Origin: Geobacter sp.
GTDB taxonomy: Bacteria > Desulfobacterota > Desulfuromonadia > Geobacterales > Geobacteraceae
Assembly (NCBI GenBank): GCA_003857395.1
Contig: RPRC01000119.1
Location: forward strand, 1-26,565
Length of the DNA stretch: 26,565 bases
Direction of reading: 5' to 3'
A program made the position numbers and the translations under genes. Shown here piece after piece: positions 22,602 to 26,565 of the stretch (position 1 is its first letter; each line of letters starts with the position of its first letter). A model generated the notes under the pieces. It saw only the letters and a program-made list of their open reading frames with translations, had not been told where the DNA came from and did not search any database.

Positions 22602-23879
22602 ATGACTAAGCGATTGCTCAGCGAGTATGAAAAACCCGTCGCGCTTCATTACGAAATTCTCTTCATGAGCTGGGCGGGATGGGTCTTTGATTTCTATGAC
22701 CTCATCCTCTTCACGTTCCTCCTCATCCCCATCGGCAAGGAACTCCACCTTTCCAACATCATGCTTTCCTACGTACTCGGGGCATCGCTTGCGGCAACCG
22801 CAGCCGGAGGAGTCCTTTTCGGCATCCTGTCAGACCGCTATGGCCGCAAGCGGGTGCTCCAGTGGACGATACTTGTCTACAGCATAGGAACCTTCTTGTG
22901 CGGTTTCGCTTCCGGGCTGTGGGCTCTCCTGCTGTTCCGTATTATCACCGGCCTCGGAGTCGGCGGCGAGTGGGCAACCGGGCAGACATATGTCGGCGAA
23001 ACCTTTCCACCGAAAGTACGGGGCAGGTACGGCGCGATAATGCAGACGGGCGCACCGGTCGGCATTGTTCTGGCCTCGCTTGTGGGCGGATTTGCCGCAC
23101 CCGTAATCGGCTGGAGATTGTGCTTCTTTCTTTCCATCCTTCCCGCGCTGCTGGTGGTCTTTATCCGAAAGCGACTGCCTGAATCGGATGTCTGGCTGGA
23201 GAGAAAACGGCTTATTGCCGCCGAGTCCGGAAAATCAGCGGAATTCGAGCACGGCAACAAGTTTTTCCTCCTTTTTTCCGGGGCTTACCGGGTAACTTTT
23301 CTCAAATGCCTTGCCCTTGCCGTATTCGACATGTCGGCATACTGGTTTACCTATTCCTGGATGCCCGGCTACCTCCATGAGCAGAGGCAGTTCAGCCTGG
23401 CAAAATCGGCGATCTGGATGCTGGTGACCCAGGCAGGAGGGTTTCTCGGCTATCTCACCTTCGGCCTGGTTGCGGATCGACTGGGCAGAAGACCGGCCTT
23501 CTCGATCTATTCGGTTATCATGTCTGCGGGTCTGATCATGATCATCCTGCTGTGGGAGACGGTTGCCGTCTATCCTCCCGTCATCCTGAGCTTCATGTTT
23601 CTGGTCGGCTTCGGAACCGGGATGTTCAGCGGCTACGGCCCACTTTTCGCGGAACTGTTTCCAACCGCAATCAGGAACACGGCCATGGGCTCCGCATTCA
23701 ATCTGGCGCGGGGCGTGCAGTTCTTCACCCCGGTTGTCATCACCATAATCGCCATAAACTACGGTCTCGGCGGAGGCATCTCGCTCGCGGCGATCTTCGC
23801 CCTGCTCACGGGAGCCTGGGTCTGGACGCTGCCGGAGACAAAAGGCAGGAAACTTGCGGTCTTGCATGAAGAACTGTGA
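22602..23879 (+). CDS. MFS transporter, carboxylate/aromatic-acid (ShiA/JEN-like) type
   Basis: 425 residues from the ATG at 22602, with GGAG seven bases upstream. Twelve hydrophobic helices. TM1 carries GWVFDFYDL (Asp30, Asp33), as in proton-coupled organic acid and sialic acid carriers. Motif A, GILSDRYGRKR, is at 74-84 between TM2 and TM3; GLGVGGEWATG is in TM4; LPESDVW ends TM6; a second motif A-like loop GLVADRLGRRP follows TM8. Inner-membrane symporter, most likely for a small carboxylate; the exact substrate cannot be told. Probably cotranscribed with the upstream zinc-ribbon gene. A strong hairpin follows 12 bases after the stop. Confidence 0.9.
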   Translation: MTKRLLSEYEKPVALHYEILFMSWAGWVFDFYDLILFTFLLIPIGKELHLSNIMLSYVLGASLAATAAGGVLFGILSDRYGRKRVLQWTILVYSIGTFLCGFASGLWALLLFRIITGLGVGGEWATGQTYVGETFPPKVRGRYGAIMQTGAPVGIVLASLVGGFAAPVIGWRLCFFLSILPALLVVFIRKRLPESDVWLERKRLIAAESGKSAEFEHGNKFFLLFSGAYRVTFLKCLALAVFDMSAYWFTYSWMPGYLHEQRQFSLAKSAIWMLVTQAGGFLGYLTFGLVADRLGRRPAFSIYSVIMSAGLIMIILLWETVAVYPPVILSFMFLVGFGTGMFSGYGPLFAELFPTAIRNTAMGSAFNLARGVQFFTPVVITIIAINYGLGGGISLAAIFALLTGAWVWTLPETKGRKLAVLHEEL

Positions 23880-23891
23880 TGGAGGCCGCAA

Positions 23892-23924
23892 AGACCTGCC
23901 AGGCTTTGAAAACCTGGCAGGTCT
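23892..23924 (+). terminator. 12-bp hairpin after the MFS gene, also a repeat-type palindrome
   Basis: AGACCTGCCAGG (23892-23903) pairs perfectly with CCTGGCAGGTCT (23913-23924) around a 9-base loop that includes TTTGAAAA. No T-run follows, so rho-independent termination would be weak. Palindromes of this ACCTGCCAGG/CCTGGCAGGT type are, from memory, seen dispersed in other bacterial genomes, so it may be a REP-like element rather than a dedicated terminator. Confidence 0.5.
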
Positions 23925-24265
23925 GCCTATGGATTTATGCCAAAGTAATTCTTCGCAGTGAAATCAATCTTTTTGGAGAAGATAATTTTTCCTGCCGTTG
24001 TATACTTATCTAAATAGTTTTAATCTGGAAACGGTTCTTTTCCGCTCTGGCAGCGACAATCCGCGGGCATGCTGGTGAGACACAGTAGTACGTCTCCGCA
24101 CAATCCGGTGTGGGAAATGACTGGAGAGGAACGCGACGATTTTGGAATTTCTGAGCGTCAGACCCGACACGTTTTACTCTGAAAGAAAGAACTGCGGGCA
24201 CCCCAACAGGCGTGCGTAAATTCAGGTGATATGCCCACTCCTGAGCAGGCCAAAGGATTTGATAA
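23925..24265 (+). promoter_or_regulatory. Long leader region of moaA, possible structured RNA
   Basis: 341 bases without a supported ORF. The part nearest moaA has several pairing segments: CCGCAC with GTGTGG (around 24095-24119) enclosed by CTCC/GGAG, and TCAGA with TCTGA (about 24158-24183). moaA leaders in some bacteria carry a molybdenum-cofactor-sensing RNA. I cannot match the consensus here by eye, so this is a position-based suspicion only. Confidence 0.25.
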
Positions 24266-25258
24266 ATGGTACTGATTGACTCTTATGGCAGGAAGATAAA
24301 TTATCTCCGTCTCTCTGTCACCGATCGCTGCAACCTGCGCTGCATCTACTGCATGCCGGCCGAAGGCGTCCACAAATTGAGACATCAGGATATCCTCAGT
24401 TACGAAGAACTTATGCTGCTGTCCGAAACCGCGGTACGGATCGGCATAGAGAAGATTCGGGTCACAGGCGGCGAGCCACTGGTAAGGAACGGTATTCTCG
24501 ATTTTCTTGGAAACCTTTCAGCAATCCCGCAGCTCCGCCAGCTTGTGCTGACTACAAACGGGATGCTTCTGCAGGAAATGGCAGGAGGGCTCAGGAGAGC
24601 CGGGGTTCAGCGTCTTAACATAAGCCTCGATTCCCTGCGCCCCGAAACCTTTGCCCGCATCACGAGGTGCGGGGATCTGGGGAAAGTACTTACGGGAATC
24701 CGCATAGCGGAGGAAGAACGGTTTCCGATCAAACTGAACATGGTCGTCATGCGCGGCATCAACGATGATGAGGTTGCGGAATTCGCAAGGCTTACCCTGC
24801 TCAAGCCCTACACGGTGCGGTTCATCGAGTATATGCCTGCGCTAAACGATCCGGACTGGCGTTCGCTGGTTGTTCCTGGAGAGGAAATACTCCGGCGCAT
24901 AGCCGGCGCGTTCCGGATCCAACCAATCGAAAGGGAGGATACTCTGTCTGGGCCCTCTAAAAATTATCAAATAGCCGGAGCGGCCGGAGCAATCGGAATA
25001 ATAACCCCCATTTCCAGTCATTTCTGTGGCGAATGCAATCGTATCAGGGTTACATCATCGGGCATGGCCAAGGGATGTCTTTTCGACAACAAGGAATTTG
25101 ATCTGAAACCGATTCTAAGAAACGGGGACCGAACTGCCCTAGAAGAGGCGCTGCGAGAGATAGTCTCCAGAAAACCGGGAAAGAGCCACTTCTCAGACTC
25201 AGATTCAGACTCAGATTCGGCTCGCAAACTATTCGACATGTCAAAGATAGGGGGGTAA
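24266..25258 (+). CDS. moaA: GTP 3',8-cyclase MoaA (molybdenum cofactor biosynthesis)
   Basis: 330 residues. The ATG at 24266 has AAAGGA eight bases upstream. A radical SAM enzyme that converts GTP to 3',8-cyclo-GTP, the first step of molybdopterin synthesis. N-terminal cluster CNLRCIYC (Cys22, 26, 29), SAM-binding VTGGEPL (67-72), C-terminal second 4Fe-4S site at Cys254, 257 and 271 with NRIRVTSSG between, and the essential C-terminal Gly-Gly. All key residues are intact. Just before the tail the usual basic segment is replaced by an acidic Ser-Asp run (310-318) encoded by a hexanucleotide repeat. No other moa/moe genes are adjacent. Confidence 0.97.
   Translation: MVLIDSYGRKINYLRLSVTDRCNLRCIYCMPAEGVHKLRHQDILSYEELMLLSETAVRIGIEKIRVTGGEPLVRNGILDFLGNLSAIPQLRQLVLTTNGMLLQEMAGGLRRAGVQRLNISLDSLRPETFARITRCGDLGKVLTGIRIAEEERFPIKLNMVVMRGINDDEVAEFARLTLLKPYTVRFIEYMPALNDPDWRSLVVPGEEILRRIAGAFRIQPIEREDTLSGPSKNYQIAGAAGAIGIITPISSHFCGECNRIRVTSSGMAKGCLFDNKEFDLKPILRNGDRTALEEALREIVSRKPGKSHFSDSDSDSDSARKLFDMSKIGG
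25193..25216 (+). repeat. In-frame hexanucleotide tandem repeat in moaA
   Basis: Four copies of TCAGAY (equivalently two exact copies of TCAGACTCAGAT) run from 25193 to 25216, followed by a fifth Ser codon TCG. They encode SDSDSDSD near the MoaA C-terminus. Copy-number change would keep the reading frame. Confidence 0.85.
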
Positions 25259-25303
25259 CTCTGCAGCCATGGCAGGCTTGAAGCTTCGCGGACAAACAGC
25301 CAG

Positions 25304-25333
25304 GGTTAGAAGGGGCAAGACCTACCGCTAACC
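25304..25333. terminator. Weak hairpin between convergent moaA and kinase genes
   Basis: GGTTAG (25304-25309) pairs with CTAACC (25328-25333), with an inner AGG/CCT pair. No T-run in either direction. It is the only fold seen in the 92-base gap between the two stops. Confidence 0.25.
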
Positions 25334-25350
25334 GTGCGAGACACGAGCGT

Positions 25351-26565
25351 TCACGGAGAAACCTGCTCGGGAAATGAAATACTGGCAGCAAAGCCCGTTT
25401 GTTGTTCTTCGAAGGAGATACGCCCCCCTAATTGCTTCACCAGCAGGCGCACCAGTTGCAGACCCAGGGTTTCAGTCTTGCTGAAATCAAGGCCAACCGG
25501 CACGCCGATGCCCGTATCGTCAACCACAAAGGTAATCCAGCCGTTTTCATTACTGACCCGTACAGAAATTTCGCCGCTTCTCCCGTCAGGGAACCCATGT
25601 TTCAGTGAGTTTGAAATCAGTTCATTGATGATCAGTCCACAGGACACTGCCCGGTTGATCTCCAGGCAGATATTTCCCGCTTGGATATTCAGGGAAATCC
25701 GCTCGGGTTCTACCCCATAGGAGTTAAACAGGAACTGTGACAGGTCTCGAATGTACTCTCCCACATCGATGGCGCTAAAGTTCTCCGATTGATAGAGCCG
25801 TTCATGGATCAAGGCCATGGATCTGATGCGATTCTGACTTTCCCTGAGACAGTTTCTCGCGTAGTCGTCCGGTACGAAATCCGCTTGCAGGTCAAGCAGC
25901 GAAGAGATGATCTGCATATTGTTCTTAACCCGGTGGTGGACCTCCTTCAGGAGAATGATCTTTTCCGCCAGAGCGACTTTTGTGCGCTCTTCGGCATCTT
26001 TGGCCTCGGTGATATCGACAAACGTGGCTATTGCTCCCGGTTTGCCGCCATATTCAATCCTGCCGGCCGAGATAATCAGCCAACCCTCTTCACCGCTTTT
26101 TTTGACGAATTTCAACTCGTATTGATTCGGCGCCGACTCACCCTGCTGTCGTGCCATGCCGCGCTCCATGGCCACCGTACGGTACTCGGGATGAACCCAG
26201 TCCCAGGATTTCAGCTCCATCAGTTCGGCTTCGCTATACCCGAACAATCGGACGGCAGAAGGGTTGACGTAGACAAAATGTTCATCCTGAAACACAACAA
26301 TGGCGGTCGGCGCGGTCTCCGCCAGCACCCGAAACTTCTCCTCGCTCTCCTTGAGGGCCGTTTCGGCTCGCTTGCGCTCGGTAATGTCGATGATAGCGCT
26401 AACAATCCCGGCCACCCGATTATCCGCGTCAACAAATGTCGCTTTGGTGAAAATCACATCATGAGATTCGCCGTCATTGCATCTGCCGCTTACTTCATAG
26501 ATCTGGACACCCGGGTGGCAAAGCAAGGCCGAATCCGCCTCATAACGTTTGTCAGCACGCTCCAT
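25351..26565 (-). CDS. PAS-domain sensor histidine kinase (HisKA_2), N-terminus beyond the window
   Basis: 404 residues visible, open to the right edge; the Met encoded at the edge is only chance. Domains: the end of a first PAS/PAC (to about 65, IIDITERKRAE), a full PAS with PAC (about 73-188: FRVLAETAPTAIVVFQDE to TFVDITEAKDAEE), HisKA_2 dimerisation/phosphotransfer (LLKEVHHRVKNNMQIISSLL, His210) and an HATPase_c domain (IINELISNSLKHGF, then DDTGIG and a GLQLVRLL G2-type region). HisKA_2 kinases often pair with separately encoded regulators, including ones without a DNA-binding domain; no partner is visible on this side. It runs convergent to moaA. Confidence 0.92.
   Translation of the reverse strand: MERADKRYEADSALLCHPGVQIYEVSGRCNDGESHDVIFTKATFVDADNRVAGIVSAIIDITERKRAETALKESEEKFRVLAETAPTAIVVFQDEHFVYVNPSAVRLFGYSEAELMELKSWDWVHPEYRTVAMERGMARQQGESAPNQYELKFVKKSGEEGWLIISAGRIEYGGKPGAIATFVDITEAKDAEERTKVALAEKIILLKEVHHRVKNNMQIISSLLDLQADFVPDDYARNCLRESQNRIRSMALIHERLYQSENFSAIDVGEYIRDLSQFLFNSYGVEPERISLNIQAGNICLEINRAVSCGLIINELISNSLKHGFPDGRSGEISVRVSNENGWITFVVDDTGIGVPVGLDFSKTETLGLQLVRLLVKQLGGRISFEEQQTGFAASISFPEQVSP

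Overview
The window looks like chromosomal DNA of a moderately GC-rich, anaerobic or facultative, environmental Gram-negative bacterium. Geobacter-like Desulfuromonadota is my best guess, and it is an inference. The reasons are an O2-sensitive glycyl radical enzyme with its activase, a lipobox lipoprotein, several PAS/histidine-kinase signalling genes, short spacers with strong AGGAGG-type ribosome binding sites, and small palindromic elements between genes. No rRNA, tRNA, CRISPR array or complete insertion sequence was seen.

Layout. (1) 1-5300, all minus strand: the 5' part of a diadenylate-cyclase-like (DAC/DisA_N-like) sensor protein, a patatin-like phospholipase lipoprotein preceded by a small Cys-rich protein whose gene overlaps it, a peptidoglycan-binding plus lysozyme-like hydrolase, and a calcineurin-type phosphoesterase. 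(2) 5331-12633: two 116-bp palindromic repeats, nearly identical and in opposite orientation, bracket a glycyl radical enzyme (GRE) and its radical-SAM activase (ATGA overlap), a 199-bp multi-hairpin element, a soluble histidine kinase with a NarL-type response regulator, and short plus-strand ORFs. (3) 12764-17394: a YajD-type HNH protein, a poorly resolved gene-poor stretch, and cydDC (thiol/heme-linked ABC exporter). (4) 17702-21929: a polytopic membrane protein converging on a solitary carB across a strong hairpin. (5) 22405-25258: a 55-residue zinc-ribbon protein, an MFS carboxylate-type transporter and moaA. (6) 25351-26565: the 3' part of a PAS/HisKA_2 histidine kinase, cut by the right edge.

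How the genes fit together. The GRE pair is the metabolic centrepiece. The large subunit has the eliminase-type GCVE active-site loop and a complete RVSGYS glycyl-radical motif. Unusually, it continues about 170 residues past the radical loop into what looks like an SCP2 (sterol-carrier-like) lipid-binding domain. That suggests a hydrophobic or acyl-type substrate, and is the strongest candidate here for undescribed chemistry. The upstream RR-HK pair is transcribed in the same direction and could regulate it, but nothing in the sequence proves this. The remaining genes are housekeeping (carB, moaA, cydDC, yajD) or envelope-related.

Second in interest are the non-coding elements: the 116-bp inverted pair, and the 199-bp element closed by a perfect 9-bp stem whose terminal sequence recurs alone at 12679-12696.
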